Source of the DNA: Clitoria ternatea
Lineage: Eukaryota; Streptophyta; Magnoliopsida; Fabales; Fabaceae
Length of the DNA: 64,000 bases
Assembly (NCBI GenBank): GCA_037962975.1
Contig: CM075669.1
Location: 88,704,001-88,768,000, forward strand
Direction: 5' to 3'
The notes beneath the pieces were generated by a model. The model worked only from the letters and a program-made list of their open reading frames with translations, did no database searches and was not told the DNA's origin. Both the position numbers and the translations under genes were made by a program. Positions 24,845-38,955 of this stretch are shown piece after piece (position 1 is the first letter of the stretch; the number at the start of each line of letters is the position of its first letter).

Positions 24845-27451
24845 ATATTTTGCTATGAATTGGAGTTATTGGTTATTACCAGAGCATGGCTGCTCTGTGA
24901 GGATTTGCTATTATGGATGATTGGAGCATGATTGCTCAATGGTGAGATACTTATTGTGATTTTTGGAGCGGGATACTCATTATTGACATATGGTTATTTG
25001 TATAGATTTAATAATGATAACTGTTTAGAGAATGATGACATGTTGATGTATTGATTGCCCTATATAGAAATATGAATGATTAATTGTCTAAGGATTGTGA
25101 ATCGAGTTATGAGGGCATAATTACATATTGAGAATGATTGTGAACCATTAGAGTTGAGATGGGATTGATGCCCAAAGAGGACTTTTATGAAATTATGATT
25201 CATAAGATGTGGTTATTGACTATGGGAAGTATACCCTTTATCATTAGAGTTATATGGTGAACTTGTGGAGCCTAGTTGCTCATTGATAATTATGAATGAA
25301 TTATGGGATCAAATATGAATGAATAAAATTCCTTGACATATGATGGATGTATGTATTGTGTAAGACCGGCCAAGTTCCTTACCCTATTACCTTTAAATAA
25401 CGAATGTATTTTTATTGTGCATTGATGTTGATATATAAAATGCAAATTGATTTGATGATGAATCCATGATTGAATATTAATCATGGAAATGAAATATTGG
25501 AATTGATGAATATAAGACATGAAAGATGAGTTGATGAATATGAAATATGAGATACGACTTGGATTGATGATGATTTCTATGCCATGTGTTGATCATGGAT
25601 AGAGAATATTGAGAAAGAAATTGATATGGTAATAGATCATATATGTTGAGACCTTGATGTGCATATACACTTTGAATATGAATTGTGGTTAGGTCTCTTA
25701 TGTATTATGCTTGTGGTGTTTAGCCAAGGAATGCTTGTTAAATGAAATGTAACTCACAAGGTTGATTTGGTTGAATGAATGATATTGAAGAAATTCCCTA
25801 GTGTGGGTATCTTCAAATTTAAATGTTTGGTGGTGCCATTGTGTGGGATGGATTTTATATCCTTTGGCACAAGAACCCTATGTGTTATATGATATAAGTG
25901 ATTCATTGTATTTCCCTAGATTGGGAATTTGAATATGTGATAAATGATTAAATGTGAAATCGAATACATGTAAGATTGGGATTATGTCTCGGTTTTTGAT
26001 GTGTGAGAACCGAGTGAATAATTTATTTAATTATGATTCACTAGGTGTGATGACCTAGATTGACTTGGTATGATCTTGTATGATCAATCGCTGTGGAGAA
26101 TTAATTTAATCGGACCCTATGGCGGTCTAGGCTCTATGTTATTTTTGTGAGCCATAACTAATGATGTTGTGTGGTATGTGAGAACTCCACAATGGGTACC
26201 AGGTGACCCTTAGACTTCCTAAGTCTATTAATTGATCGAACCTTATGAATGGTTAAGCCATAACAAAATTAATTGTGAAATACGTTGTTGAAGCTAGAGC
26301 TGATATGTGATGGAATACGAATGATAAATGTAACCCCTGATGATTGATGAATAATAATGTTGAATTTGGGGTATAATTGGAATTGATTATGGTATATGAT
26401 TTTACGAAGTGATCTTGGGCTAAATTGTTTGCCTTAGAGATTATGATCGTTGGAATAATTATGGATGACGATATGATTTAGAGATGACATGTGTGATTGT
26501 GAGTCGGTGAATAGAAATTTAATCATGTCATTACCCCCTTATTTTATTTGAAGAGTACTATATTGATGATGGAAAGCACATAGTGATGTTGTAGTATATG
26601 AGGTGTAGGTCCAATTCATGGACTTTAGTTGTGACCTATGAAGAGGATCTCTAATGTGAAGGCTTATTGTACGATTAAGTAGCCTACTTGATAAGAGTTT
26701 GGTGAATTTTTTAAGGCTCGAATTGATTTATAGCCAACAAATATGTAAGCGAGACAAGAATTTTAGGCTATTTGAGCATGGTTTTGGATGGATGAAACCC
26801 AAGGATGGGGTATTTACTTTGTGATGACTGAAAATTTATGATCGGTACGCCAAATTAAGATGAATTTGATTAAGATTGATGATCGGTATGGCATGATGGA
26901 TGCTAAATTAATTGTAGAATGACAATGAAATATGAATATGTTGGTGGTGGACTGGTGAGGATTGTCACCAAGTCTTATATGGAATGGTATCGCTTGAATA
27001 TGTGTGACCGATATGAGCAATGGGAATACGAAGTATTGGTCCCGATACGGCCTTACATGCCATAGGCATCGTGGCAACATGCACATATGCGCCGACTATA
27101 TGTGTTTGTGGTAACCACTATGGGATTGGGACGCCATCCTGTATGTCGGATGCAGCAACACATAGGCCGGGCAGGTGTAGGGATTGTAACTGCTTATGGT
27201 GAATGTATTGAGCCTATCTGGTCATATTGAGTATGAACATGTGAGCTCTATTGAGTGAGTTGTGATCGATGACATAAGACACGATCGATGACATAAGACA
27301 CGGTTGGAAATGTGAAAATTTTGTGTTGAGAATGATGACATGATGGTAAACATGCTTTGATGGACTTTGAGAAGTCCGATGCTACTTCGTGATATTATTG
27401 AACTCTATTGGTGTGTGGCCAAAGTGTGGCCTTATGGTGTATGCCGATGTT

Positions 27452-27490
27452 AAACTTTGAGGACGAAGTTTCTTTTTAGGAGGGGTGGAT
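27452..27490 (+). other. AGGA-loop hairpin plus purine tract (copy 3)
   Basis: AAACTTTG-AGGA-CGAAGTTT: one C-to-T change in the 5' arm leaves a G-U pair in RNA, so the stem can still form. The LTR starts 19 nt later at 27491. Confidence 0.75.
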
Positions 27491-29219
27491 TGTAACATCC
27501 TGAATTTTATAAAAATGAATAATCGATGAAAATAAATAATAAATAATTTTAGGTGAGTTGATTTGTGTCCCAAAAATATGGGAATAATGAAATTGGGATT
27601 TATTGTGGATATTTATAATTTATTGAGCTTATGTGAGATAAAATTATACCCGATTAGAAAATGGGTGTCAGACCAAGTATCTCCGATTGAGATGCCGTTG
27701 GTCAGGGCTGTTAAGAATATTATTGGGAATCCGAACATGTCTTCGAAATAATTTTTGGATATAGTATTGAGCCCGAACAAAGATCCTGTTTATTATAAAG
27801 CGGTGAAGTTTTAATGAAAGGATTAAAAACTTAAAGAAAAACCTATTCTTTTCTCTCCTCCTTCTTTATTTTCGTTGGAGCCTCTCCCTCTCCCATTCAC
27901 TTGGCTTTTCTCTTCTCTCCTTCTCCCTCTCTTGTGCTCAAAACGTGACCATCATTCCCATGGCCATTTCCACCCAAAATCAAGAGGATTCCTTGGGTTT
28001 ATGAAGCTTGTAATGGACATGGAGGCAAAGCTTGGCTCATCTCCTCTTCTCTCCCTCTCATTTTCATTTTGGAGCTTGAGCTTGGTGGAGAGGTATGATT
28101 TTTGACCACCCATGGTTGTTATTGATAGTTTTTGAGTTATTGAAGTGTTATGATGAGAGGTTAGATGTTGTTTTGATGAATGGTGGTATGTGGAACCAAA
28201 CCCTAGGTGGGATAACCATTGGGGATTATTATTGTTGTTGATAATGAATGGGATATGTTGTTGTTAGCCTAAGAATGTTGGAAATCATGTATGTAAATGG
28301 TTGGAATTGATGATTGTGGGTTATTGATGAAAACCCTAGGTTTAGGAATTTGGGGCTTTTGGCCAATTGATAGATATTAATGATTTATGCTTTAGAATGG
28401 GTCTTGGAAAGGTTGGGATTGATTATTTGTGTTGATGGTTGGGTTTTGATGAAAACTCTTGTCCTAAGAATTTGGGGAAATATATGTATTGTGGTTAGGA
28501 AGGTTGAATTGAATGTGGGTAGAAAATACCCAATGTAGGTGTTAATGTGAGTATGAAATGATGAATATGAACACCAAAGCCATGGTGAATGTGAAGGGTT
28601 AGTGAAATGATATGAGTGGCAAATTATTGGCTATTGAGAATGATTTGGGTATGTATATGTTGATGATGAATGTTTAGTGTCCCTTGATGGGAGTAATGTG
28701 TTATTGATGGATAACCCATGAGGGGTTGAATTAAATATATGCTAGTGAACCATCCTTGAGGGGATGAAGTGTATGCCTTGAAAATTGAGGATTTCATATG
28801 GATGTTTGGCATTGAATATGATGGCCATTGTGATGGCATTAATGATAAGATTGAAAGATAACGTATAATTGAGGAACTCATATAGTCAAATAGAGTTTTA
28901 TGTGATTTTGATGGCATGGGATAGTTCCAATAGCTTTTATGCATAGTTTATGACTTGTAGAAATTGGAATGGGCTAATTCCATTGAGAATTGACCCTTGA
29001 GTTACCCAAAAATGTTTAAAATTAGGTTAAAACGCAATTATGTGCATAAGTCCCTCAATTGTGAGAATTTCTGAGTGAGGCCGGTGGCTACACGTCACGA
29101 ATAATATATTTTAGCTTGTGACAAATTTTGATGGTCATTGGATTTGAATTGAATGAGATTGGGTGATTGGAAGTTAAAATTTTGGTGTTGTTCTACATAA
29201 AAACAGCAGTAGGGCTGTC

Positions 29220-29465
29220 TTGAATCGATTCAAGACCCTTTGAATCGATTCAAGAGGTGCTGTTTTCATTGTTTTGGGCTCCAGGGGCGTTTGAATCGAT
29301 TCATACGAGTTTGAATCGATTCAGAACCCTCTGTTTGTCAAATTTTGAGATTTTGGGATGCTTGAATCGATTCATACGAGTTTGAATCGATTCAAGGCCC
29401 TCTGTTTGTCAAAAATTGAGATTTTGGGACGCTTGAATCGATTCATACGAACCTGAATTGATTCA
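29220..29465 (+). repeat. paired GAATCGATTC palindromes (LTR copy 4)
   Basis: Four pairs as in copies 2 and 3; the last site is GAATTGATTC. Confidence 0.9.
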
Positions 29466-30815
29466 GAGCCCTGTTATGGCCACTGTTGTGCTGTTTTTCC
29501 AACTGGTCTGTTTTCTTTGCTGTTTTTAGCCCGTTTGGGCACCTTAATGACATTTTTAACCTCCTACTTCTGCATGAAAGTTATAGATAATTGTGTTACA
29601 GAGGTGTGAGAATTGGTCTCACATTAATTGGAGTTTTCTAACTCTCATTAGGAGAAAAATACCGAACCAATTACGTTGAAAAATTTAAGTTTAAGGGGGT
29701 TTTGAACCCAACTTTTTATGGTGGCCAAATTGGGACTAATAGGTGATATTTGTGACATGTCTCACTATTTTTAAGACTAAAAATAAGCTTACCTCATGTC
29801 TTAATGCTGAAATTTACCACGGGCTCATTGTTGCCCAAAACCTCTATTATTAGGAAAAATGAACGGATTCACTAAAGGTAATATGGATGGCATTATAGAT
29901 GAGGGATAAATGTGATGTTGTTGTAATTGGGAATGGTTAACCCTTTTAGATCTAGAGGATCCTGACTTTGGGAAAGGAATTCCCGAAGCCTAATACAGTT
30001 GCATGAGTTAGTGTTCATCAAGTCTAGGACTTGATATTGGGCTTTATGATAAGCTAGCAAATGTTTAAGAATTAAGAGAAATTCCTTGAGATGGCTTATT
30101 GATTGTTAGATTGCATATGTATAATATGTAGATCGAATTCCGAATGGTGCAAATGAGCTTCCGGAGCATTGGAATGGTTCGGCTCTTCCCTCGAGGTAGG
30201 AGAGGAGTTAATATTCAAATTGCATGAGTTATATATTTGATGATTATCGTATGTGATTGATACTCATGCTTGTATTGCCATATATATATGTATTGAATTA
30301 GTGAAAATGGCAATTATTAATTATTGAGAATTGTTATGATACTTTTGTATTGGGTTGGAAATCCCCAATGAATATATATAATGATATTGATAGATAAAAT
30401 GAAATATATGACATTCTAGCGGTTGATACAAGCGTTAGACTTGTATGTGTTCGAGGCAATGATGATTGCCAAATATGTGAATGATGAATATGCATCGAAT
30501 GGTTTTATGTGTGGATTATTGTGATTGATGCTGTGGCTATTGGATGCCAATTATTTGAATGATGTGCCTTGAGGGGCCTTGTGAATGTTTGTATGCCAAT
30601 GAATGCTAGTTAAATCGATGATATGCCTTGAGGGGCTTGATAAATGATTTTGTATGATTATTGAAATGCCATTGATGACAAAATATGAAATATACAATAT
30701 ATCCCTAATTGAGAGGGTGAGATGTCCTTGCGAGGTTGTTGAGCACATGCATTATTGCATTGTTGCGTTCATGACATAGCATGGCATTGATAAAGGTTGT
30801 TAATGTTGAATATAT

Positions 30816-31460
30816 CAACTTGCGGGCTGCCACGAAGGGTAAATCCCGGAGTGATGATGATATTGTGAATTGTTAAGTATATCACCTTGCGGGGTGCCAC
30901 GAGGGGTGTATCCCCGAGTGATGATGATAATGTTATAATTATTGTGAAATGAATCACCTTGCGGGGTGCCACGATGGGTAGATCCTGGAGTAAAGATGAT
31001 GTTGATCATACTGTTGAATATCTCACCTTGCGGGGTGCCACGGGGGGTGTATCCTTGGGTGATGAGGGTATTGTGATAATTATTGTAAAGAGAATCACCT
31101 TGCGGGGTGCCACGAAGGGTGTGTCCCTGAGTGAAGATGCTATTGCATAAATGATTATTAAAATGAATATATCACCTTGCGGGGTGCCACAAAGGGTATA
31201 TCCCTGAGTGAAGAGGACGAGGTCCTATTGTTATTGAATCATTGTGAATTGAATCACCTTGCGGGGTGCCACGAAGGGTGTATCCCTGAGTGAAGATGGT
31301 ATTATGTCATTTATTTTAAAATGAAACACCTTGCGGGGTACCACGATTGGTGTAGCCCTGAGTGATGATGATATTATGATATTTATTGAGATGAATCACC
31401 TTGCGGGGTGCCACGAAGGGTGAATCCCTGAGTGATGATATTATTATTAGAATTATTGAG
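30816..31460 (+). repeat. nine-unit 72-bp tandem repeat (LTR copy 4)
   Basis: Same array as in the other LTRs, with more changes, for example GGGCTGCC in unit 1 and GGGGTACC in unit 8. Confidence 0.9.
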
Positions 31461-32113
31461 AAATGAATGGTATGGTGGTTGTGATCACCCGTTGATATGG
31501 AATTGGATCCATTGTATATTCGAAATAGGATGACCACGAGTATTGAAAAACCCCTTGCGAGGAGGTATTGAATAAAAGATAAAATGAATCGATGATGATA
31601 ATGATTGAGGATGCCCTTGTTGATAAGTGGCAGGTGGTTGTGTATATAATTATGTATGTGCTTGTGCTTATTTATGATATGAATTGTGATTCATGAGGTC
31701 TGTATGCCTGTTATAATGATGAAATGATATATGAACGATAATTTGATGTTTTGTTAGCAAAGCACACATGATGGTTGTATGCATATACACATGATCACAA
31801 TATATGTTATTCATCATTTTGAATGTATAACTCACTCTCCCATGTGGTCTCCTTTTTAGCATTGTGATGCAGGTTGCCATGGGATGAGTTCGGATTTCAA
31901 TTAAAGCTTGGATGAAGGTTGTTAGTCCTCAAATTTTCAATAAAAGCTTGAATAAAAATTTTATAAAAATTATAAAAATTAGTTTAATTTGTTAGAAAAT
32001 TAGGATTTAAATTCAATAAATGGATGTTGTTGGAAATAATCTGCCCTTGATCAATTTTCTCTAGTTTTGTAGTGAAAAAGTTAAGAAATCAAGAGAAAAT
32101 TACACTGGAGGAG

Positions 32114-32433
32114 CTGACGCGTAGCCTCACCCCACGCGTAGCATCAACAGCTATTTTTGATGCTGACACTACGCATCACAGTCACGCGTAGCGTCAGTGC
32201 TGCGTGGTCTCCACCTCCACTTTGACCAACCACTTCACTTGGACCCAATAATGGGCACTCCACTCAGCCACAAGGGCCATCCCACTCACCATGAAAGGCC
32301 AAAAATCGGTGGAGACATGTCCATATGGCCAAGCATGATCAAATTTAATAATTTGAAGTGGCCATTATCAAGTGTTTAATGGAGGCTGAGTCAGGGGTGT
32401 GACGCGTAGCGTCACAGGGACGCGTAGCGTCAG
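32114..32433 (+). repeat. ACGCGTAGCGTCA palindrome-like cluster upstream of the TATA box
   Basis: Sites lie near 32115, 32133, 32163 (inverted: TGACACTACGCATCA), 32182, 32400 and 32418. Neighbouring sites are 17-20 bp apart. The last pair ends about 17 bp before the TATA box. Confidence 0.85.
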
Positions 32434-32449
32434 CACCCTTGCTCAGCCC

Positions 32450-32458
32450 TATAAATAG
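32450..32458 (+). promoter_or_regulatory. TATA box of the 5' LTR
   Basis: TATAAATAG in the context CCCTATAAATAGGG, directly after the ACGCGTAGCGTCA pair. The matching box in the 3' LTR is at 40622-40630. Confidence 0.65.
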
Positions 32459-33493
32459 GGCCATCCAACACCATTCAAATCATCCCATCCCATTCCATAG
32501 CATTTCTTTTCTCTCTTGTGCTCGACTTTGAGTACTTCTTTTGTGAGTTGTAGTTCTAGAATAGTTTTCTAGATACTTGAGTGTGTTTCGGTGTATTGTG
32601 ATCATTGTATCGTGAAGTTCCCATCGTCTTCGTAATGTCAAAATCTGTAAGTGTTGTTTCTACTTTCACCATGTGTAACTAATTTGTTTATGTTGGAATT
32701 GGTGAACTAATCTATTGAGTATAATGTTGTGAATTCGACCTCTGCATGTTTATGATTCAAGTCCATGTTAGTATTTTAACCTTTTATTAATATGAACGTC
32801 AAACGGGAGAATGATTTTCATGTGTATTGAAACTTGTTTTATTAGTATAAATGTCAAATGGGAGAATGATTGTTCAATTCGTATTGAAACTTGTTTTGAC
32901 GAAAGTAAAAAGTTGGAAAACCCTTGGTATCTCAATTCTATAGGGGTTGTTAACCATTGTTGCCATAAGCCCAGGTCTTAATGCAAGTTTTTACTGAGAA
33001 AGCTCACAAGGGATCGGACTTTACGGTGAATTCTTAGAATTTATATCACGAGGGATCGGTTATAATGATTTTAAGCTGCAATGACATGAAACTTGATGAT
33101 TAAATATGCATGTCTTGAGTTCCTCATTGTTATTCTAGATTAGGGATCCAATTTCCAACATAATTTGTTTATCTGTGTTTATCTCAAGTATCTTACCTAT
33201 TCTAGATTGCAACTCGTTTTTTTAGATAGATTTTATTTTCTTTTATCTTATGAACCACTCAATCATGCTATCCTGTGAATATTGAATAAATTGTATATAA
33301 ATTATTCTTCTGTTTATAACTTCCTTCCCATTTACCATAGTAAATAGAAAATTACTGTTATTATTGGACTTTCAATTCCAGTGGAACGATATCTAAATTT
33401 TAAAAACTACAAACGATTGGTGCGCTTGCCAATTAACAAACCCGGTGGTGGAAAAGAACTGTTGAGATGTTATCGCCGGGTTAACAAGTTTTC

Positions 33494-33511
33494 TGGCGCC
33501 GTCGCCGGGGA
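33494..33511 (+). other. primer binding site, tRNA-Asp type
   Basis: TGGCGCCGTCGCCGGGGA, 7 bp after the LTR end, is close to the complement of the plant tRNA-Asp 3' end used by Athila/Tat elements. Confidence 0.75.
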
Positions 33512-33775
33512 TTGAATTGTTTCAGTAAAACAGTAAAATTTTAATTACCGTGGTAAATATATTTTTTTTACCTTAGTTAATTTTTTTTTATTATTTATTT
33601 CTTATCATTATTACACTAACTTTCTTTGTCTAGTTTGTGTATGCAAACTCGATCTACCGCAGGTAAAATTTATTTTAATCCTGAGATAGAAAAGTTTGTA
33701 AAGAAAATCAAGTCTTTGAAATCTAAAACACAAACTAATTCTTCTTCTACTTCGAAAATTTTTGAAAATTAAAAT

Positions 33776-35098
33776 ATGGCTGCTGAAAGGAGAACATTGG
33801 GACAGTTTGCTGCTATTAATGGTCCACCCCAAGTTTCGGGAATGTTTCAAGGACCAGTTTTACCAGTGGAAATTAAACCTGCCACTTTAAACATTATTCA
33901 AAACAACCAATTTGCTGGTTTAAATCATGAAGAACCATATGAACATTTAACTGTTTTTTATGAGTTATGCAGCACAATTGGTTTTGAACCCAATCAAGAA
34001 GAGTCTGTTTACATGAGACTTTTTCCTTTTTCATTGATTGGTAAAGCAAAAGAATGGTTTAAATCTTGTCCACCGGGTAGTTTTGCAAACTGGTCCGATG
34101 TTGAAAGAAAATTTTTGGAAAGATTTTATTCTCCTTCAAAATATTTTGAAGCAATGACAGCCATACATTCTTTTTCTCAAAATAATGATGAATCACTAGG
34201 AGAGACATGGGAACGATTCAAGGCACTTTTGAGAAAGTGTCCAAACCACAACCTGAATGATGCCGAAAAGGTAAGAATCGTTTACCATGGTCTATTGCCT
34301 CGGTTCAAGATGATGTTAGATGCTTGTGCAGGTGGTTCTTTAATGAACAAGACTGTGGAGGAAGCTATTGGGATATTAGAATCAATGTCCATTAGTGACC
34401 ATCAAGCTCCAGAAAGAGGTAATAGACAAGGTATACTTGAACAAGGAGTAAATGATACAGTGTTAATTCAACAAAAATTATTGATGCAACAAGTTGAGGC
34501 AATGAATAAACAACTTGGAAAACTTCAAGTTACCCATGTACCACAACAACTCCCTGCTCAATTACAACAATGTGAGTATTGTATGGGCGAACAACCATGT
34601 GGTTACTGTGTTCTTGACAAAAATGAACAAGAACAAGCTAATTCCTTGATTCATCAAAAGTTACCTACAGGTAATTCTCTAAATCCTCTTGTAAATTCTT
34701 TTTCTAACAATTACCTGCAGGGAAGGCAAAACCAAAACTATGGTTGGAAACAAAATGCTAGACCCTTCAACAATCAAGGAGATTATAATGCTAGATTGAC
34801 AAAAGCTGAAGAAAGTATTCAACAATTGATGCAATACATGGAGACAATTAATGTTGCACGTAAAGCATCAGATCAACAGTTAAGTCAGCTAGTAAAAGAA
34901 GTAGCCGACATCAAAGAATTCAAAGCGAAAGAACAATGTAAGGCTATTTTTACAAGAAGTGGTAAAACTGTAGGTATAAATCATGAAAAAGAAAAAGAAG
35001 AAGAGAATGAAAAAGAAAAAGGAAAAGAAAAAGAAAAAGAAAGTGAAGAAAAGAAAGAAAAAAATCAAAAAAATCAAAAAAATCAGTATCCTGGATAG
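33776..35098 (+). pseudogene. gag: Athila-like gag
   Basis: ATG at 33776. Residues about 45-195 are a Ty3/gypsy retrotrans_gag capsid domain (motif PFSLIGKAKEWFKSCPPGSF). A short Cys-rich stretch, CEYCMGEQPCGYC, lies around residues 263-275, then a basic linker and a Lys/Glu low-complexity tail. The frame is the same as that of the protease and RT downstream, so gag and pol were one reading frame. It is now cut by TAG at 35096-35098 and again by TAG at 35226-35228. The 680 bp between PBS and ATG region is leader plus a small open stretch with no clear function. Confidence 0.88.
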
Positions 35099-38000
35099 AC
35101 ACCTCCTGTCCAGGATTTACCTTATCCTCATCCACCATCAAGAAAAGATAAAGAGAAGGAATACAAGAGATTCCTTGAAATCTTTAAGCAGTTACACATA
35201 AACATCCCTTTTTCTGAGGCATTAGAATAGATGCCTACATATACTAAGTTTATGAAAGAACTGCTTACAAAGAAAAGGAAGTATGACGAAGAGATCGTAG
35301 AACTTGAAGCAAGTTGCAATGCTATTTTACAATACAAGATGCCAGAAAAATCCAAAGATCCTGGTAAATTCACTATTCCTGTCTCTATTGGTGGAGTAAA
35401 TATCGGTAAGGCTTTATTAGATTTAGGGGCTAGCATCAATCTAATGCCCCTAAGTATGATGAAGCGTATTGGTGATCTTGATCCACAGCAGACAAGGATG
35501 ACTCTGCAATTAGCTGATAAATCCATCAAGAGACCTTATGGGATTGTAGAAGATGTGCTTGTAAAGGTTGACAAATTCTACTTTCCTGTGGATTTTGTGA
35601 TCTTAGACATGGAAGAAGATGCTGATGTTCCTCTAATTCTTGGAAGACCATTCATGAAAACTGCTCGAGTACTGATCGATGTGGACAATGGGAAGCTAGC
35701 AGTAAGAGTGCATGATGAGGAAGTAAATTTTGATGTCTTCAAGGCAATGAAACATCCTAATTCAAAGCAAGATTGTTTCAAAGTGGACATCCTTGATGAA
35801 ACTTATCTTTCCTTATCAAAAGGTATGGTTATTTCTGACCCATTAAATAAGTTATTGACTAACTCTGTTGAATTTTTGAATGAAGAAGAGGAAAAACAGA
35901 TTGAAAGATATCTTGAAGAATTTGATCAAGGGAAAGAAATTTCCTTTGAATCAAGAAAGATTGAAGAAATTCAAGAATCACCTGCTAAAGAAATCCAAAA
36001 ACCTGAATTAAAAGTGTTACCTTCCAATCTGAAATACATCTTTTTGAAAGAAGGTAATTTAAAACCAGTTATCATTAGTAATCTGTTGAGTGAAACAGAG
36101 GAAGAAAAACTGGTGGAAGTATTAAAGAGGAATCAAAAAGCAATTGGGTGGACACTTGAAGATTTGAAAGGTATAAGTCCATCATACTGCATGCACAAAA
36201 TCTTGTTGGAAGATAATTTCAAACCTATTGCTCAACCTCAAAGACGCCCCAATCCAACTTTGAAAGAAGTAACCAAAAAGGAGGTTCTGAAATTGCTGAA
36301 AGCAGGTATTATCTATCCTATTTCTGATAGTACATGGGTAAGTCCTGTTCAAGTTGTTCCAAAAAAAGGTGGTATGACAGTAATTGTTAATGAAAAAAAT
36401 GAACTAATTCCTACAAGAACTGTCACCAGTTAGAGAATGTGCATTGATTATGGAAAATTAAATCAAGCCACAAGAAAAGATCATTTTCCATTACCTTTTA
36501 TGGATCAAATGCTTGAAAGATTATCTGGACAAGAATATTACTGCTTTCTCGATGGTTATTCTGGATATAATCAAATTGCTGTTGACCCTCTTGATCAGGA
36601 GAAAACTGCCTTTACATGTCCGTTTGGCATATTTGCTTACAGAAAGATGCCATTTGGATTATGTAACGCACCTGCTACTTTTCAAAGATGTATGTTTGCT
36701 ATTTTTGCAGATTTAATTGAAAAGAGCATTGAAATTTTCATGGATGACTTCTCAGTTTTTGGGAATTCATTTGAAACATGTCTATCCAACCTAGACACCG
36801 TACTAAAGCGGTGTATTGAGACAAATTTGGTGCTTAATTGGGAGAAATGTCACTTCATGGTGAAAGAAGGAATTGTACTTGGTCATAAAATTTCTTCTAG
36901 AGGCATTGAAGTTGACCAAGCTAAAATAGAGGTAATTTCTAAACTCCGACCTCCTGTAAATGTAAAAGGTATTAGAAGCTTTTTAGGACATGCTGGATTT
37001 TATAGAAGGTTTATTCAAGATTTTTCAAAAATTGCAAAACCCTTGTCAAACCTTCTAAATAAAGATGTTGAATTCAAATTTGATGAAGCATGTCTTAAAG
37101 CTTTTAATTCCTTGAAAGAAAAATTGGTTACTGCTCCTGTAATTGTTGCTCCTAATTGGAATCTACCCTTTGAACTTATGTGCGATGCAAGTGATTATGC
37201 TGTTGGAGTAGTTTTAGGTCAAAGATATGAGAAAATTTTTAAAGTCATACATTATGCTAGTAAAGTCTTGAATGAAAATCAAATAAATTATGCAACTACT
37301 GAAAAAGAATTACTAGCTATAGTGTATGCTTTAGAAAAATTTTGATCTTACTTGATTGGCTCAAAAATAATCATTTTTACTGATCATGCAGCAATCAAGT
37401 ATCTTTTAACTAAACCTGATTCAAAACCTCGGTTAATTAGATGGATTTTGCTCCTTCAAGAATATGATCTTGAAATCAAAGATAAAAAGGGTAGTGAAAA
37501 TATGGTAGCTGACCATCTTTCTAGATTAATGAATAATGAGGTTACTGTCAAAGAAAAAGAAATTTTGGAAGAATTTCCAGATGAAAAACTTTTCAAAATA
37601 ACACAACGGCCATGGTTTGCTGACATGGCCAATTTCAAAGCAGCAGGAGTTCTTCCAAATGATTTGACTTGGCAACAAAGAAAAAAATTTTTAGAGATGC
37701 AAGATATTTTGTTTGGGATGACCCTCATTTATTCAAAATTAGAGCGGATAATTTGTTACGATGTTGTGTGCCTGACTGGGAAGTAAGAGATGTGTTGTGG
37801 CATTGTCATAAATCACCATACGGAGGACACTTTAATGATGAAAGAACATCTGCAAAAGTTCTCCAATCAGGTTTATACTGGCCCTCTCTTTTTAAAGATG
37901 CTCACTTGTTTGTTCAATCTTGTGATAACTGCCAAAGAACAGGTAATGTTGGAAGAAGGCAAGAAATGCCTCTCACAAATATACAAGAAGTTGAGGTATT

Positions 38001-38896
38001 TGATTGTTGGGGAATTGACTTCATGGGACCTTTTCCTAACTCATACTCAAATCAATACATTCTTTTGGCAGTAGATTATGTTTCAAAGTGGGTGGAAGCA
38101 ATTTCTACCCCTAATGCTGACACTAAAACTGTTGTGAATTTCTTGAAGAAAAATATTTTTTTGTAGATTTGGGACACCAAGAACTTTAATCAGTGATGGT
38201 GGTTCACACTTTTGTAATAAAATTCTTCAGAAAGTATTACAACATTATGGAGTAAAGCATAAGGTAGCCACAGCATATCATCCACAAACCAATGGGCAAG
38301 CAGAGATTTCAAATCGTGAAGTGAAAAGGATTCTGGAAAAAATTGTGTCATCTTCTAGAAAGGATTGGTCACAAAAACTTGATGAGGCACTCTGGGCATA
38401 CAGAACTGCATTTAAAACACCAATTGGTCTTTCGCCTTTCCAGATGGTTTATGGAAAATCATGTCACCTTCCAGTTGAAATGGAACATAAAGCATATTGG
38501 GCTTTAAAATTCCTCAATTTTGATCAAAATGTAGCAGCAGACAAACGAAAGTTACAGCTACTTGAGTTAGAGGAAATGAGGAACAATGCCTATGAATCAT
38601 CTAGATGCTACAAAAGTAAGGTGAAGGCTTACCATGATAAAAAGTTAAAGAAAAGACACTTCACACCAGGTCAGCAAGTTTTATTGTTCAACTCAAGATT
38701 AAAATTGTTTCCTGGAAAATTGAAATCAAAATGGTCAGGCCCGTTCTTGATTAAAGAAGTCAAACCATACGGAGCAGTGGAAATTGAAGATCCAACTTCC
38801 AAAAGAAGTTGGATGGTAAATGGGCAAAGGTTTAAACTATATTTGGGTGGTGAAATTAACAAAATTACCACCAGTTATCTTTTAACTGACCCTTGA
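35099..38896 (+). pseudogene. pol: Athila-like pol (protease-RT-RNase H-integrase), multiply broken
   Basis: The protease active-site motif LLDLGASINL is encoded near 35420. RT follows: MCIDYGKLNQ at 36437, the catalytic FMDD at 36737-36748, then RNase H to about 37520. The integrase zinc site (H and C residues in HCHKSPYGGH and CDNCQRTG), catalytic GIDF and SDGG motifs and the NGQAE glutamate lie between 37790 and 38330; the C-terminus ends at 38894-38896. Lesions: TAG 35226-35228, TAG 36431-36433, TGA 37343-37345, a frameshift in the A/T run at about 37680-37692 and another in the T run at about 38154-38162. Both frameshifts sit in homopolymers, so assembly error cannot be excluded for them. 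Confidence 0.92.
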
Positions 38897-38937
38897 AATT
38901 CAGGAATGTCAGGCTAGAGACATTAAACCTAGCGCTC

Positions 38938-38955
38938 AATGGGAGGCAACCCATT
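38938..38955 (+). other. post-pol hairpin AATGGG-AGGCAA-CCCATT
   Basis: A perfect 6-bp stem with a 6-nt loop, 42 nt after the pol stop and preceded by AGCGCT. From memory, similar TGGGAGGCAACCCA sequences follow pol in many plant gypsy elements, so the structure may be functional. Confidence 0.6.

Larger units (their letters stand above)
24829..27490 (+). other. LARD interior, copy 3 (non-coding)
   Basis: 2,662 bp, nearly identical to copies 1 and 2. PBS at 24833-24844. No coding domain in any frame. Confidence 0.85.
27491..31919 (+). repeat. LARD LTR copy 4, 5' part, split by the Athila-like insertion
   Basis: Collinear with LTR copies 2 and 3 up to GATGAAGGT at 31919. It contains the TATA-like box (27794), palindrome pairs (29220-29465, last site GAATTGATTC) and 72-bp repeats (30816-31460). 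The LTR resumes at 41664 after one duplicated AAGGT. Confidence 0.9.
31920..33486 (+). repeat. 5' LTR of the Athila-like element
   Basis: 1,567 bp, TGTTAGTCC to GGTTAACA. It carries copies of an ACGCGTAGCGT motif at 32114-32197 and 32400-32433, then the TATA box TATAAATAG at 32450. The same layout is in the 3' LTR. Confidence 0.95.

Noticed and set aside
34889..35201. Phe-rich and Lys-rich ORFs opposite or beside gag
   Set aside because: They are frame shadows of the Lys/Glu low-complexity tail of gag.
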